From the NCBI GenBank assembly GCA_016873095.1, contig VGYC01000036.1, forward strand, positions 1 through 47,104: a stretch of 47,104 nucleotides of DNA, read 5' to 3'. A program made the position numbers and the translations under genes. Position 1 is the stretch's first letter. Each line of letters opens with the position of its first letter. The notes beneath the pieces are model-generated. The model was not told the origin of the DNA and did not search any database. It saw nothing but the letters and a program-made list of their open reading frames with translations. This stretch comes from Planctomycetota bacterium (GTDB taxonomy: Bacteria; Planctomycetota; Planctomycetia; Gemmatales; Gemmataceae). Below, piece after piece: positions 31,877-41,160 of the stretch.

Positions 31877-32320
31877 TCACCGCCGCGTCGCGATCATGCC
31901 CATGCCGATGAAGATCGCCGGCGCGAGTCCGCAGATGAGGAAGCCGATCGAGCCTAGGATGATGCCGGTGATGGCGTGTCCTGTCCCTTTCGCCTCGGGA
32001 TTGGCCTTCGCGTAGTTGTTGCCGAGAATGCCCAGGATGATGGCAATCGGGCCGAGCAGGACGCCGAGAAGCGGGATGAGGCTGAAGACGCCGCAGTAGT
32101 AGGCCGCCAGCGCCTGTCCATTCCGGTACGGGATCAGCGTGGACAGGGCATCATCGTCAGGTCGGCGCGGCCGGCGGCGTTCGCGGCGGTCGTCGTTGCT
32201 CTCTTCATCATCGCGCGAACGGCGCGGACGTTCGCGGTCGGCGCGTTCCACGCGCTCGCTGGGTCGCGGCCGGCGTGGCGGCTCACCTTCCTCGAACGCT
32301 TCATCGCTGGTTTGATTCAT
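31877..32320 (-). CDS. DUF4190-like small membrane protein
   Basis: A 147-aa protein starting MNQTSDEAFEEGEPP. The first 60 residues are extremely charged and repetitive (RPSERVERADRERPRRSRDDEESNDDRRERRRP), and the rest contains two membrane segments (YCGVFSLIPLLGVLLGPIAIILGILG and AITGIILGSIGFLICGLAPAIFIG) as in DUF4190 proteins. Function unknown. No good ribosome binding site precedes ATG 32320, so a longer start cannot be ruled out. It is convergent with the DUF1559 gene. Confidence 0.78.
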   Translation of the reverse strand: MNQTSDEAFEEGEPPRRPRPSERVERADRERPRRSRDDEESNDDRRERRRPRRPDDDALSTLIPYRNGQALAAYYCGVFSLIPLLGVLLGPIAIILGILGNNYAKANPEAKGTGHAITGIILGSIGFLICGLAPAIFIGMGMIATRR

Positions 32321-32466
32321 GTGCAGTTGTGAGATTGAGCAGGGCTTGACGCACAAGCCAGCGTGACAGTCGGCTCGCCAACCTCCAGCGTGTCTTTCCC
32401 GTAAGCAGACAATAACTATTCTAGAGAGTGGATTTGATTCGGCATGGCGATCCGCTGACCGCTGAC

Positions 32467-33339
32467 ATGACCTTCACACCACAAGAAGCGCTTGCTTGCC
32501 GCCGGCTCATCGAGCTGGCGCTGGACGAGGACCTGGGCGACGACGGCGACGTGACGAGCCAGGCCATGATCCCGCTGAGCCAGCGTGGCGGCGGGCGACT
32601 GGTGGCGCATCGCGACGGCGTGCTGGCCGGCATGCCGGCCGTGGAACTGGTCCTCAAGGCCGTCGATGGGTCCATTACTTGCGTCTCGGAGTGCCTGGAC
32701 GGGACGCGTCTTTCCGGCTCGGGGACCATCCTCGCCCGCGTCCAGGGGCCGATGCTCGGCATCCTGGCCAGCGAGCGCATCGCCCTCAACTTTCTGCAGC
32801 GATTGAGCGGCACCGCCACCTTGACGCGCCGCTACGTCGACGCTGTTGCCGGCTTGCCTTGCAAGATACTGGATACGCGCAAGACTGCCCCCGGCTGGCG
32901 GCTGCTGGAGAAGTATGCGGTGCGGCAGGGAGGCGGCCACAACCATCGTCTCGGCCTGTACGACGGCATCCTCATCAAGGACAATCATCTTGCTGCGCTG
33001 GGAGGCGGGCTGTCGGCCATTCGCCGAACCATCGAGACGGCACGGCAAAAGTACCCGAATCTGCCTGTGGAGATCGAGGTGGACGATCTCGATCAGCTGA
33101 CGACTGCGTTGCGATTTCAGGCGGACATCATCCTGCTCGACAACATGAGGCCGGCGCAGCTTCGCGAGGCGGTCAAGCTACGCAATGAACTGGCCGCCGG
33201 CGTGACGCTGGAGGCATCCGGCGGCATCACGCTGGAAAGCGTACGCGACGTGGCCGAGACCGGCGTGGACCGCATCAGCATCGGCGCCCTGACACACTCG
33301 ACCGCGGCGCTGGACATCGCCCTGGACTACGATGCATGA
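32467..33339 (+). CDS. nadC: Nicotinate-nucleotide pyrophosphorylase (carboxylating)
   Basis: A 290-aa enzyme of de novo NAD synthesis that converts quinolinate and PRPP to nicotinate mononucleotide. Motifs are EDLGDDGDVTS near the start, LNFLQRLSGTATLTRRYV, KILDTRKTAPGWRLLEKYAV with the substrate-binding Arg/Lys, GGHNHRLGLYDGILIKDNHL, VEIEVDDLDQ, ILLDNMRP, ASGGITLESVRD and GVDRISIGALTHS. ATG 32467 gives the usual length; GTG 32428 would add 13 residues. The stop overlaps birA by 4 nt (ATGA), so the two are cotranslated. Confidence 0.94.
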   Translation: MTFTPQEALACRRLIELALDEDLGDDGDVTSQAMIPLSQRGGGRLVAHRDGVLAGMPAVELVLKAVDGSITCVSECLDGTRLSGSGTILARVQGPMLGILASERIALNFLQRLSGTATLTRRYVDAVAGLPCKILDTRKTAPGWRLLEKYAVRQGGGHNHRLGLYDGILIKDNHLAALGGGLSAIRRTIETARQKYPNLPVEIEVDDLDQLTTALRFQADIILLDNMRPAQLREAVKLRNELAAGVTLEASGGITLESVRDVAETGVDRISIGALTHSTAALDIALDYDA

Positions 33340-34112
33340 CGACGCCGTTGCCAGCCGCGCGCCGGCGGATCGGCTGGCGCGTCCTGTCTTTTGACCGCCT
33401 CGACAGCACCAACACACATGGTCTAACGCTTGCCGGTGACGCGAAAAATCACGGCGTGGTGATCGTTGCCGGCGCGCAGACGGCCGGGCGCGGCCAGCAT
33501 GGGCGGAGCTGGCTGGCCACGCCGGGTAGCAGCGTGCTGATGTCCGCGCTGGTGTTCCCGCCGCCGGAATTGCGCCAGCCGGCTCGGCTAACCGCCTGGG
33601 CCGCGGTGGCCGTTTGCGACTTGATCAGACAGGTCATCGGCAAGCATGGCCGCATCAAGTGGCCGAACGATGTGCTCATCAATCAGCGGAAGGTGTGCGG
33701 CATCCTGATCGAACAGCGGACGGTCGGGCCGCATGTTGCCACGGTTGCCGGCATCGGCCTGAACGTTTCCCAGGATGCGCAGAGCTTTGCCGCCGTCAAC
33801 CTGCCCGACGCCGGTTCGCTGGCGATGTTCGCAGACCGTGTCCCGGATGCCGCGGCCGTCGCGCAGATGTTATTGCCATGCCTGGACAGGACATACCAGG
33901 AGCTGGAAGCCGGCGATTCGGCCGCGCTGGAGCAGCGCTGGCGACATCATCTCGACTTGACGGGCCGGCAAGTCATTGTCGAAGGAACCCGGGCCACCTA
34001 CCGCGGAACGATTCAGGACATCGGTTTCGACGAATTCCGACTGGAGTTGCCGGGCGGCGAATCGCTCCGGCTCGCGCCCGAAGAGATCCGCCACATCCAT
34101 CAGGATCCTTAG
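33336..34112 (+). CDS. birA: Biotin-[acetyl-CoA-carboxylase] ligase
   Basis: A 258-aa monofunctional biotin protein ligase without the N-terminal HTH repressor domain of E. coli BirA. Catalytic motifs: LDSTNTHGL, AGAQTAGRGQHGRSW (the GRGRxGR biotinyl-AMP loop), KWPNDVLIN (with the conserved Lys), KVCGILIE and GIGLNVS. The C-terminal 50 residues form the SH3-like domain (GTRATYRGTIQDIGFDEFRLEL). It would biotinylate the EAMKMET lysine of the pyruvate carboxylase at 14191 and of acetyl-CoA carboxylase. It overlaps nadC by 4 nt. Confidence 0.95.
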   Translation: MTTPLPAARRRIGWRVLSFDRLDSTNTHGLTLAGDAKNHGVVIVAGAQTAGRGQHGRSWLATPGSSVLMSALVFPPPELRQPARLTAWAAVAVCDLIRQVIGKHGRIKWPNDVLINQRKVCGILIEQRTVGPHVATVAGIGLNVSQDAQSFAAVNLPDAGSLAMFADRVPDAAAVAQMLLPCLDRTYQELEAGDSAALEQRWRHHLDLTGRQVIVEGTRATYRGTIQDIGFDEFRLELPGGESLRLAPEEIRHIHQDP

Positions 34113-34143
34113 AAACCGTGCATCGCCTCCTGGCGATGTCATT

Positions 34144-34860
34144 TCAATCCATCTCGACCTGGCTGCGGAGGATCTCGCGCTTCCAGCCGTCGCGATGCAC
34201 GGGCCAGCCGTGCACGGTCCAGCCGTTCTCGCGAACCACGCGCGGCTTGCCCTGCGCGCTGACCTGTTGCTGACACTTCTTTTCGGCTGGCTCAAGGCGC
34301 CGGTGGACTCGCCAGGAATTGCTGCGACGACGGCTGACATTGTCATTGTCGATAATCGTCACCACGCAGGGATCCGGCAGGTCGAGAAAACGCCAGGCCA
34401 GGACTTCATGGCTGGACGTGGCATAACGTGGCTTCAAGGTAAGTAGATCGTAATCGAGGTCGCGGGCATCCGCCGGGAACCAGCGGTTGGGAACGAGCAA
34501 GCGATAGGCGAAGAGATTGGCAAGCGACTCGCCGGCCATGGCGCGGAACTGGGCCGGCTCGACGCCCAGCCGTTCCAGCAACGCGGGTTTCAGATGTTCG
34601 CCGATCTCGTGAGCGACGGTCCACTGATGGCGTTCTGCCGTCGGCTCCGGGCGAAGGTAAATGAGCGCTTTGCCGGCGCTGCGATGGGCCCGGCCGCGTT
34701 GCGGCTGACTGCGATCCAGGCACACGACCATGCCCAGGTGCCGCTGTGCCAGCATGATCGCATCGACCGGAGGCTCGGCAATGGCCGCCTTGTCGAGCAG
34801 ATCGTCGATCATGCGATCCACGACGGCGAGCACTTCGTCGCGCGACAAGTCTTCGGGCAT
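34144..34860 (-). CDS. ImmA/IrrE-type metallopeptidase
   Basis: A 238-aa protein with the zinc motif HEIGEH (H84, E85, H88) in the setting QWTVAHEIGEHL, and a downstream segment ESLANLFAYRLLVPNRWF giving the usual third ligand region. ATG 34860 has GGAG 7 nt upstream. ImmA/IrrE peptidases cleave HTH repressors, often on mobile elements or in stress responses. No XRE repressor is adjacent here: the neighbours are an M42 peptidase 29 bp upstream and birA convergent on the other strand, so its target is unknown. The C-terminal 60 residues are basic and lie outside the family core. Confidence 0.85.
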   Translation of the reverse strand: MPEDLSRDEVLAVVDRMIDDLLDKAAIAEPPVDAIMLAQRHLGMVVCLDRSQPQRGRAHRSAGKALIYLRPEPTAERHQWTVAHEIGEHLKPALLERLGVEPAQFRAMAGESLANLFAYRLLVPNRWFPADARDLDYDLLTLKPRYATSSHEVLAWRFLDLPDPCVVTIIDNDNVSRRRSNSWRVHRRLEPAEKKCQQQVSAQGKPRVVRENGWTVHGWPVHRDGWKREILRSQVEMD

Positions 34861-34889
34861 GGGACGACTCCAGGCCAGACGCAAGCACG

Positions 34890-35948
34890 TCATGGCACCC
34901 AGTCGCACTGCGGTGAGATGCTGGCGCAGAACTCGGCGAGCAGTCTTGCGGCATGGTCGAGATCGTCGAGACTCACCACCTCCACGGGGCTGTGCATGTA
35001 GCGATTCGGAATACCGATGACACCGGTGGCGACACCCTCACGGTTAAGCTGGATGGCATTGGCGTCGGTGCCGGTAGCGCGGGGAGCGCCGCGCACCTGA
35101 ATCGGGATGTTGCCGGCGGTCGCGAGGTGATGCAGGCGGCTGAAGACGTGCGGGTTGATGTTGGGGCCGCGGAAGACAACGGGACCGTTGCCGAGCTTGG
35201 TCTCGCCGAGTTGCTTCTTGTCGTTGCTGGGGGTGTCGGCGGCGTGGCAGACATCGACGGCGATACCGAGCGCGGGATGGATGCCGTAGGCGCTCGTCGT
35301 GGCGCCGCGCAGACCGATCTCCTCCTGCACGGTGGAGACGCAGAATACCGCCGCCTTCATGGGTCGGCCACGCAGCAGGCGCAGCGTCTCCATGACAGTC
35401 CAGACACCGACCTTGTCATCCAAGCCGGGAGAAGTGACGAGGTTGTTGCGCATGTCGCGGCAGACAAGGTCGAAGGTCACGGGATCGCCTGGACTGACCA
35501 GGCTCTCGGCGTCCTTGCGGTCCCTGGCGCCGATATCGACCCAGACATCGTGAAAGTCCGGGACTTTCTTGCGTTCCTCGTTGGTCATGAGGTGCGGCGC
35601 CTTGCGCGACACCACCCCGGCGACAGGGCCCTCGCGCGTCCACACCGTCAGGTTCTGGCCGAGGAGGATTTGCATGTCCCAGCCGCCAATCGGCTGCACA
35701 TAGAGAAAGCCGCTCTCGTCGATGAGTTGCACCATGAGCGCGATCTGGTCGCAGTGCCCGGCGAGCATGATCCGCGGCGACCCACCGGGATTGACGGCGG
35801 CGATGACGTTGCCGTGCCGGTCAGTGCGCACCTCGTCAGCCAGCGGCTTCGCCCAGCCGCGCACCAGATCCTGGACCGGCCGCTCATAGCCGGATGGGCT
35901 CGGCGTGTGCAGCAGGCTGGTCAAGAACGCTCGCGAGCTTTCGTGCAT
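34890..35948 (-). CDS. M42-family aminopeptidase
   Basis: A 352-aa binuclear-metal peptidase of the tetrahedral aminopeptidase type. ATG 35948 gives the usual length. Metal and catalytic residues are visible: H in LAGHCDQIALM, D in SPGLDDKVGVW, the Glu pair in STVQEEIGLRG, D in GIAVDVCHA and H in RYMHSPVE. The N-terminus LTSLLHTPSPSGYERPV is typical. It would trim peptides in the cytoplasm. The ImmA-type gene follows after 29 bp on the same strand, a possible two-gene unit. Confidence 0.92.
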   Translation of the reverse strand: MHESSRAFLTSLLHTPSPSGYERPVQDLVRGWAKPLADEVRTDRHGNVIAAVNPGGSPRIMLAGHCDQIALMVQLIDESGFLYVQPIGGWDMQILLGQNLTVWTREGPVAGVVSRKAPHLMTNEERKKVPDFHDVWVDIGARDRKDAESLVSPGDPVTFDLVCRDMRNNLVTSPGLDDKVGVWTVMETLRLLRGRPMKAAVFCVSTVQEEIGLRGATTSAYGIHPALGIAVDVCHAADTPSNDKKQLGETKLGNGPVVFRGPNINPHVFSRLHHLATAGNIPIQVRGAPRATGTDANAIQLNREGVATGVIGIPNRYMHSPVEVVSLDDLDHAARLLAEFCASISPQCDWVP

Positions 35949-36109
35949 GATTGCAGAGACCTCATAGTCAGGATGTCGGTGGTCGTGAACTATCATACGG
36001 CGCGAGCCGGGCTGCGCCATGAGTGGTCGGGCATGTATAATCCATCGATGTACGGCCGAGCCGCCAACGGGTGCCGCGGGGATTCTCGCCTCGAGAGTGC
36101 AGGGTTTGC

Positions 36110-37366
36110 ATGCGCTGCTGGCATATCTCATTGTGGCTTCTGGGCATGCTGACCAGCCCAGCGGCAGGACAGGAGTGGACACGGTTTCGTGGTCCGAACG
36201 GATCCGGCCTCAGCACCGCCAGGTCGCTGCCCTTTCGCTGGACGGAAAGCGATGTCGCCTGGAAAGTGAAGCTCGCCGGCACCGGGCATTCCTCCCCGGT
36301 TCTGTGGGGCAACAAGATCTTCGTCACCAGCGGCAATGACAAGACCGGCACGCGCATCGTGCAGTGTCTCGAGAACAAGGCGAGCCCGGCGCGTGAACGC
36401 CCGCAGTTTCTATGGCAAAAGGAATACTCCGGTCCGGTTTCCGGCAAGCATGCCGACAACAGTTTCGCGTCGGCCACGCCGGCCGTCGATGAGCGACAAG
36501 TCTATGTCACTTTTGCCAGCGCCAAGGACTACCTGGTGATCGCTCTGGATCACGCGGGCAAGGAAGCCTGGCGCATCGATCTGGGGCCGTCTCGTGCCGG
36601 CCACGGCTGCGGCGCCTCGCCCATCGTCCACGATGGCATGGTCATCGTACCCAACGATCAGGACGGCAAGAGTTGCGCCGTCGCGCTCGACACCAAGTCG
36701 GGAAAAGTCCGCTGGCGCATCGAGCGCAAGAGCCGCACCGCGTACGGCACGCCGTGCATCTTTCAGCAGTCGGGCAAGCCGGCGGAGTTGATCCTGGTCA
36801 GCTATGAGCAGGGCTTCACCAGCATCGACCCGCGAACGGGCCAGACGAACTGGGAGGCAGACGTGTTTTCCAAGAAGCATGTCGAGGGGGCCATCGCCTC
36901 GCCGATCATTCACGGCAACCTGGTCCTGGGCACGTGCGGCTGGCTCGGTGTGCAGTATGAAACGGTGGCGCTGGCGCCGCGGGCCGACGGCAAGCGGCCC
37001 AAGGTCACGTATCGAATCGAGAAAGTCGCGCCGCTGGTGCCGACGCCGCTGGTTCAGGGCGATCTGCTGTTCCTCTGGAATGACCGCGGCGTGGTGACGT
37101 GTGCCGATGCCGAAATCGGCAAGACCCACTGGCGAGAACGCGTGCCCGGTTCCTACTACGGTTCGCCGGTGTTTGCCAACGGCCATCTGTACGCCATGTC
37201 GCGCGAAGGCGACGTCGTTGTCCTGGCGGCCGACAGGAAGTTTCGGCTGGTCGCGCGCAACTTGCTTGGAGAAGGCAGCCACAGCACGCCCGCCATTGCC
37301 GGCGAGACGCTGTACCTGCGTACGTTCACGCATCTGGCTGCCATTCGCGCGGGAAAGCCGCGCTGA
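36110..37366 (+). CDS. PQQ-like beta-propeller protein, secreted
   Basis: A 418-aa exported protein. ATG 36110 begins a signal peptide (CWHISLWLLGMLTSPAAGQ) cut before QEWTRFRGPNGSG, the usual opening of planctomycete outer-membrane-biogenesis-like propellers. Blades recur with patterns such as SSPVLWGNKIFVTSG, LDHAGKEAWRIDLG, GCGASPIVHDGMVIVPN, LDTKSGKVRWRIE, GAIASPIIHGNLVLG and GSPVFANGHLYAMS. No dehydrogenase domain is present, so it probably binds other proteins or ligands rather than oxidising alcohols. It is divergent from the M42 gene. Confidence 0.9.
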   Translation: MRCWHISLWLLGMLTSPAAGQEWTRFRGPNGSGLSTARSLPFRWTESDVAWKVKLAGTGHSSPVLWGNKIFVTSGNDKTGTRIVQCLENKASPARERPQFLWQKEYSGPVSGKHADNSFASATPAVDERQVYVTFASAKDYLVIALDHAGKEAWRIDLGPSRAGHGCGASPIVHDGMVIVPNDQDGKSCAVALDTKSGKVRWRIERKSRTAYGTPCIFQQSGKPAELILVSYEQGFTSIDPRTGQTNWEADVFSKKHVEGAIASPIIHGNLVLGTCGWLGVQYETVALAPRADGKRPKVTYRIEKVAPLVPTPLVQGDLLFLWNDRGVVTCADAEIGKTHWRERVPGSYYGSPVFANGHLYAMSREGDVVVLAADRKFRLVARNLLGEGSHSTPAIAGETLYLRTFTHLAAIRAGKPR

Positions 37367-37378
37367 CGGCGTAGGGCG

Positions 37379-38500
37379 TTATTTCTTGGAGTCCTGATCC
37401 GGCAAGTATTTCTTGACGAGCGTGCTTCTGCCTTTCTCGAGGCGCACGATGAATGCTGGACGTTGCAATGTACCGTCCTTGAACGACAGCGGGCCGGTCA
37501 GGCCGGGAACATCTTTCAGCAGTGCCAGTTCCTTCTTGAGATGATCGGGGGTGAGTTCGGTCTTGGAATTGCGGATGGCCTCGAACAGCAGGCGGGCGGA
37601 GTCGTGGGCCAAGGCGGCGTGCACGTCCGGCTCGGCGTTGTTCGTCTTGGCAAACTCGGCGACAAAGTCCCTGGCACGCGGGGTGTCCAGGTCGCGGACA
37701 AAGGCGGTTGCCAGGTACACGCCCGCTGTTTCCGGCGACTCGAGCAGGACCTGAGCAGCCCCATCCTCGCCGCCGAAGAGGACAACCGCCGGTACCGGCC
37801 GCAAGGCCTTCAATAGCGCGGGCAGATCACGCGCCGAGCCGGCAAAGAGCAGCACTCCCGGCTTGGCGTCCGCGACCGCTTTCGCCAGTTCGGCGGCGGG
37901 AGGATTCTTGCCGAAGCGCAGCATCCGTGTCCGGCTTGTCGGCTGAGCTGCCGCGACGAAGGCTTCCGCAAGGGCTAGCGAATCTTCACGGCGGTCATCG
38001 ACAACGACAACCATGCCGGCCGTCGCCTTCAGGTCATTGACGGTGAAGCGCGCCAGCGTCATTCCCTGAAATGAGGGCGTCAGCCCGGTGAGGAATACCA
38101 GGTCGCTCATGTCGCGCGTACGCAGACCGCTGGGAGACAGCAGCGGCACATGTGCCCTGTCGAGCCGGATGACCTCCGCAGGCGTGTTGCCGCCGAGCAG
38201 CGCGACGACACGATTGACGGAAACCAGGCGAATGGCTTCGCCTTCGAAGGCATCGAGCTTGCCGCGTGTGTCGGTGTGGCGAACGTGAATGGGGCGAAGC
38301 TGATCCTTGTCGGTCAGCGCTGCCTGTTCCTGCACTGCCAGGCGAATGCCGCGCATGGCCTGCTCGCCGGAGAGTCGATCCGGGCCGCTCAGGGTTGCTA
38401 CCTGGCCGACATAGATGGGGGGAGGTCCGGACTTGCCGCCGCAGCCGGCCAGGGCGAATAGAGCAAGCCACAAGACAGGCAGCAGTCGATGGTTCATCAT
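37379..38500 (-). CDS. Branched-chain-type ABC solute-binding lipoprotein
   Basis: A 373-aa periplasmic binding protein (Peripla_BP_6 type). It starts MMNHRLLPVLWLALFALAGC, with the lipobox LAGC giving a lipidated cysteine at position 20. The body has IYVGQVATLSGPDRLSGEQAMRGIRLAV, SVNRVVALLGGNTPAEVIRL, VPLLSPSGLRTRDM and TPSFQGMTLARFTVNDL, and ends in GPLSFKDGTLQRPAFIVRLEKGRS. It resembles amino-acid/urea receptors, but the ligand cannot be told. No permease or ATPase is adjacent, so it may act alone or as a sensor. Confidence 0.88.
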   Translation of the reverse strand: MMNHRLLPVLWLALFALAGCGGKSGPPPIYVGQVATLSGPDRLSGEQAMRGIRLAVQEQAALTDKDQLRPIHVRHTDTRGKLDAFEGEAIRLVSVNRVVALLGGNTPAEVIRLDRAHVPLLSPSGLRTRDMSDLVFLTGLTPSFQGMTLARFTVNDLKATAGMVVVVDDRREDSLALAEAFVAAAQPTSRTRMLRFGKNPPAAELAKAVADAKPGVLLFAGSARDLPALLKALRPVPAVVLFGGEDGAAQVLLESPETAGVYLATAFVRDLDTPRARDFVAEFAKTNNAEPDVHAALAHDSARLLFEAIRNSKTELTPDHLKKELALLKDVPGLTGPLSFKDGTLQRPAFIVRLEKGRSTLVKKYLPDQDSKK

Positions 38501-38582
38501 TGTCGAGCCGGATGGGCGACCATCATCGATACGTCAAGGACGCACATTGGGTCAATCTTATGGGCGGCTCCCCTCCGCATCA

Positions 38583-39518
38583 TCAAGGCGTCTGGTGGAC
38601 TTGCACCGCCTGCCGTTCCAGCACTTTCGCAGCTTCCACCTCGGCGAGTGGCGGACAGCAGCGGCCAACGGCTTCGCGCTGGGTCATGAGGGCGCCGCTT
38701 TCCGGAAGAAAGCGAACGACCCAGACCGGGCCGGGCGGTTCCAGGGCGACGCTTGCCAGGCGAGCGGCGAATATCACGCGTCGTGGCTCGGCAAAGTCCG
38801 ACTTCTGGAATAGCGACAAGCCACCTATGTCCAGTCGCGCCGGGTCGCTGCCTGCAAAGAGTTCGTAGTTTCCCTGCACACGGCCATCAGGGGCTCGCGA
38901 GAGTTGCATGTCGAAGAGGATCGTCTTACCGAGAAAGCGATGCGGAAAGTCCGCCTGCCATTCGGCAGATGGCATGCTCATCGCATGGCGAAGGATGTCC
39001 TCGAGCGGCTCAGGGGCCAGGTCGGCCAGCAAGGAGGCCTCGCGAAAACACTGCGTCCAGCCGCGACGCTCGGCGAGCGGCAATTCATTGCCGGCGTCCT
39101 CGCGTTCCAGTTCCTGGGTAGCCAGGCGGAATTTCCCGAGCGCGAGATTGGCTCGCGCCGCCTGTAAACGCGCTGGCAAGTCGCGCTTGCTTGAATAGTT
39201 TGCCGGCTTCTCGACCTCGCCGGCGAAGTACACCTGATAGAGCAGGAAGGCGCCGGCGATCAGTAGTAATGTCAGCGTTGCCGCCAGTAGTGGGTACGTC
39301 CAAAGCCTGGCCTGTCCTTGAGTCGGCTCGTGAGCCGGCTGCGCATCCAGCGGCGGCAGCGGACTGCGCGGCAAGATGAATCGCTCGGCGGCACAGGTTG
39401 AGCAGGTGATGACCTGATAGGAATCCCGGCGTGTACCGGTCAAGATCTGGCCACAAGCGCAGGCAACGCGGTAAGGAGCCTCGGCATCGCGCGACGCGAC
39501 TTGCAGATTCTTATCCAT
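38583..39518 (-). CDS. Zinc-ribbon membrane protein of unknown function
   Basis: A 311-aa protein. The N-terminal region has a zinc-ribbon pattern, CACG then CSTCA, in VACACGQILTGTRRDSYQVITCSTCAAERF. A single membrane segment follows (LLAATLTLLLIAGAFLLYQVYF, about 75-98). The rest is probably extracytoplasmic, beginning with a helical, TPR-like stretch RLQAARANLALGKFRLATQELERE and ending with a beta-rich domain (FDMQLSRAPDGRVQGNYELFAG). I recognise no family. ATG 39518 is preferred over GTG 39560. Confidence 0.75.
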   Translation of the reverse strand: MDKNLQVASRDAEAPYRVACACGQILTGTRRDSYQVITCSTCAAERFILPRSPLPPLDAQPAHEPTQGQARLWTYPLLAATLTLLLIAGAFLLYQVYFAGEVEKPANYSSKRDLPARLQAARANLALGKFRLATQELEREDAGNELPLAERRGWTQCFREASLLADLAPEPLEDILRHAMSMPSAEWQADFPHRFLGKTILFDMQLSRAPDGRVQGNYELFAGSDPARLDIGGLSLFQKSDFAEPRRVIFAARLASVALEPPGPVWVVRFLPESGALMTQREAVGRCCPPLAEVEAAKVLERQAVQVHQTP

Positions 39519-39602
39519 CGCCTTGGAGCTACGGTCGGGAGGCGAAGCGGTCAAGGCCACCGCGCCGTTGGACGGCAGCCAGGCGGAAACTCTCCCTTGT
39601 TG

Positions 39603-40919
39603 CTATACCCAGGGGCCGTCGATATTGCTGGGGACGGCGACGCGCTGGCCGCGCGACTGCAAGCGCTGGTATTCCAGTTCGAGCTGCTCGGCATGATTCT
39701 GCATGAACAGCATGGCCTGGCGTTCAAAACCGGGCCGATCGCTGCTCCGCAAGGCAGCATTTTCCGTCAAGAAGTCCTCGGTCTCCTGATCGATGCGTGC
39801 TTGCAAACCGGCCAGGTTGCTGCGTATCCGGGACCAGTTCTGCGCATCGGCGCCGGCGGCATTGAGCAGGAAATGCGTCTGCCACCACAAACTTTCGAGA
39901 TCCGGTTGTGCTGAGGCACGGGTCACGGCCGCCGGCAGATCGGCGTCGAGAAACATCGGCACGTAGACACTGGCGCAAGGCGGGCCGAACGCGCACCAGG
40001 CCAGCGGTACATGCTCAGGATCGGCGGACAACCCGGCGATCAGGCTCATGCCGGTCGCGCGATCAAGTTTTCTGGATGCGTGCTGGCAGAGCGGCAGGTT
40101 CCCGGCTGGCTTGAGCGGATCCACTTCGGTCACGGTGCCGTCGTAATGGTCGGCCAGCAGGCGGCGGAGATAAGCCTGGTCGATGGTGCCGTTCTGTTGC
40201 TCGAGCAGGAGCGTGGCCCGGCCCCAGCGGCGCTGGGCCGCATGCGCGTCCGCACCCTCCTTGAGCAGGCTGCCGCAAAAGTCCAGTTTGCTGCCGTCGT
40301 CGCGCCACCAGCCCTGGTGGATCAGGTGGTCAGCCAGGCCGGGCGCAATGCGCTGCCAGTCCTGGCGAATCATGGCCGCGTCCGAGACAGCACGGACATC
40401 GTGACATTCAATGGACGCCCAGGAATTTCCCGCCGCCTCGACGAGAAACGCTTCGTGAGGATCTGCGATCAGGAAAACATGGTCGTCCCTGCCGCCGGCG
40501 TCCTGCGCGAACCGACCCTGGCCGTGTCGCGTGATGAACCCTGTTAACTGCTCGAAGCCCTGCCGGGCAGATTTGCAACGCTCCAGCACAAGCCGCACCA
40601 GGTCGGTCCCGGTCAAGCCAGGCTGGCTGCAGGGAATGCGCGAGTCCCAGTTCGCGCAGCCGGCAGCCAGGTGATGTTCGTTGAGTCCGTGCGACAATCC
40701 CCAGGTTCCGGGTGGCTGGCTACCGAGGATCGAGAACGTCTGGCGAACCTGCGGCAACTGAATGAATTGCGTGCTGAGGGTCTCGCCCAGGGCAAAAGAT
40801 TTGCCGGCGATGCGCCGCAGCGCCGGACACTGGAGTGCCGGTCCATGGCAATTAGCGGCGAAAAAGGCCATCCCGTTGGCCGTCGCGGCCCCAAGGGCCG
40901 CCACCATGTCGCTTCCCAT
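39603..40919 (-). CDS. Secernin-like peptidase C69 family protein, catalytic positions altered
   Basis: A 438-aa protein. ATG 40919 has AAGGAG 9 nt upstream. The start MGSDMVAALGAATANGMAFFAANCHGPA matches the secernin/C69 pattern (CDTMVVLGEATADGSVLFAKNSDRP), and FLVEAAGNSWASIECHDVRAVSDAAMI matches its second signature (WAA...VRAISN). However the expected N-terminal nucleophile Cys is Ser here, and the Asn of ISN reads Asp. The rest, including YLRRLLADHYDGT, HASRKLDRATGMSLIAGLSAD and AWCAFGPPCASVYVPMFLDADLP, follows the family. It may be an inactive or Ser-using homologue. Confidence 0.68.
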   Translation of the reverse strand: MGSDMVAALGAATANGMAFFAANCHGPALQCPALRRIAGKSFALGETLSTQFIQLPQVRQTFSILGSQPPGTWGLSHGLNEHHLAAGCANWDSRIPCSQPGLTGTDLVRLVLERCKSARQGFEQLTGFITRHGQGRFAQDAGGRDDHVFLIADPHEAFLVEAAGNSWASIECHDVRAVSDAAMIRQDWQRIAPGLADHLIHQGWWRDDGSKLDFCGSLLKEGADAHAAQRRWGRATLLLEQQNGTIDQAYLRRLLADHYDGTVTEVDPLKPAGNLPLCQHASRKLDRATGMSLIAGLSADPEHVPLAWCAFGPPCASVYVPMFLDADLPAAVTRASAQPDLESLWWQTHFLLNAAGADAQNWSRIRSNLAGLQARIDQETEDFLTENAALRSSDRPGFERQAMLFMQNHAEQLELEYQRLQSRGQRVAVPSNIDGPWV

Positions 40920-41160
40920 TTACTGGTGCTCCTTCCGCTGGTCGTCCGTGGCGACATGCTCCTGGCTTGCTTTCGCCGGGGTGTCGCGTCTCGTGCCAGC
41001 ACAAGCCTGCACGCAGACGGCTTGCGGCTGGGACTTGCGGCAACGAACATTCATTGGAACACACTTCGGGGCGAAGGGCAACTGTGCGGCCGAGTGTTTT
41101 TTGGTTTTTCCCGCGGCGGCTGGAAAGACGTGCGCCCTGGGCAAGCCATGCCGCTGACAT

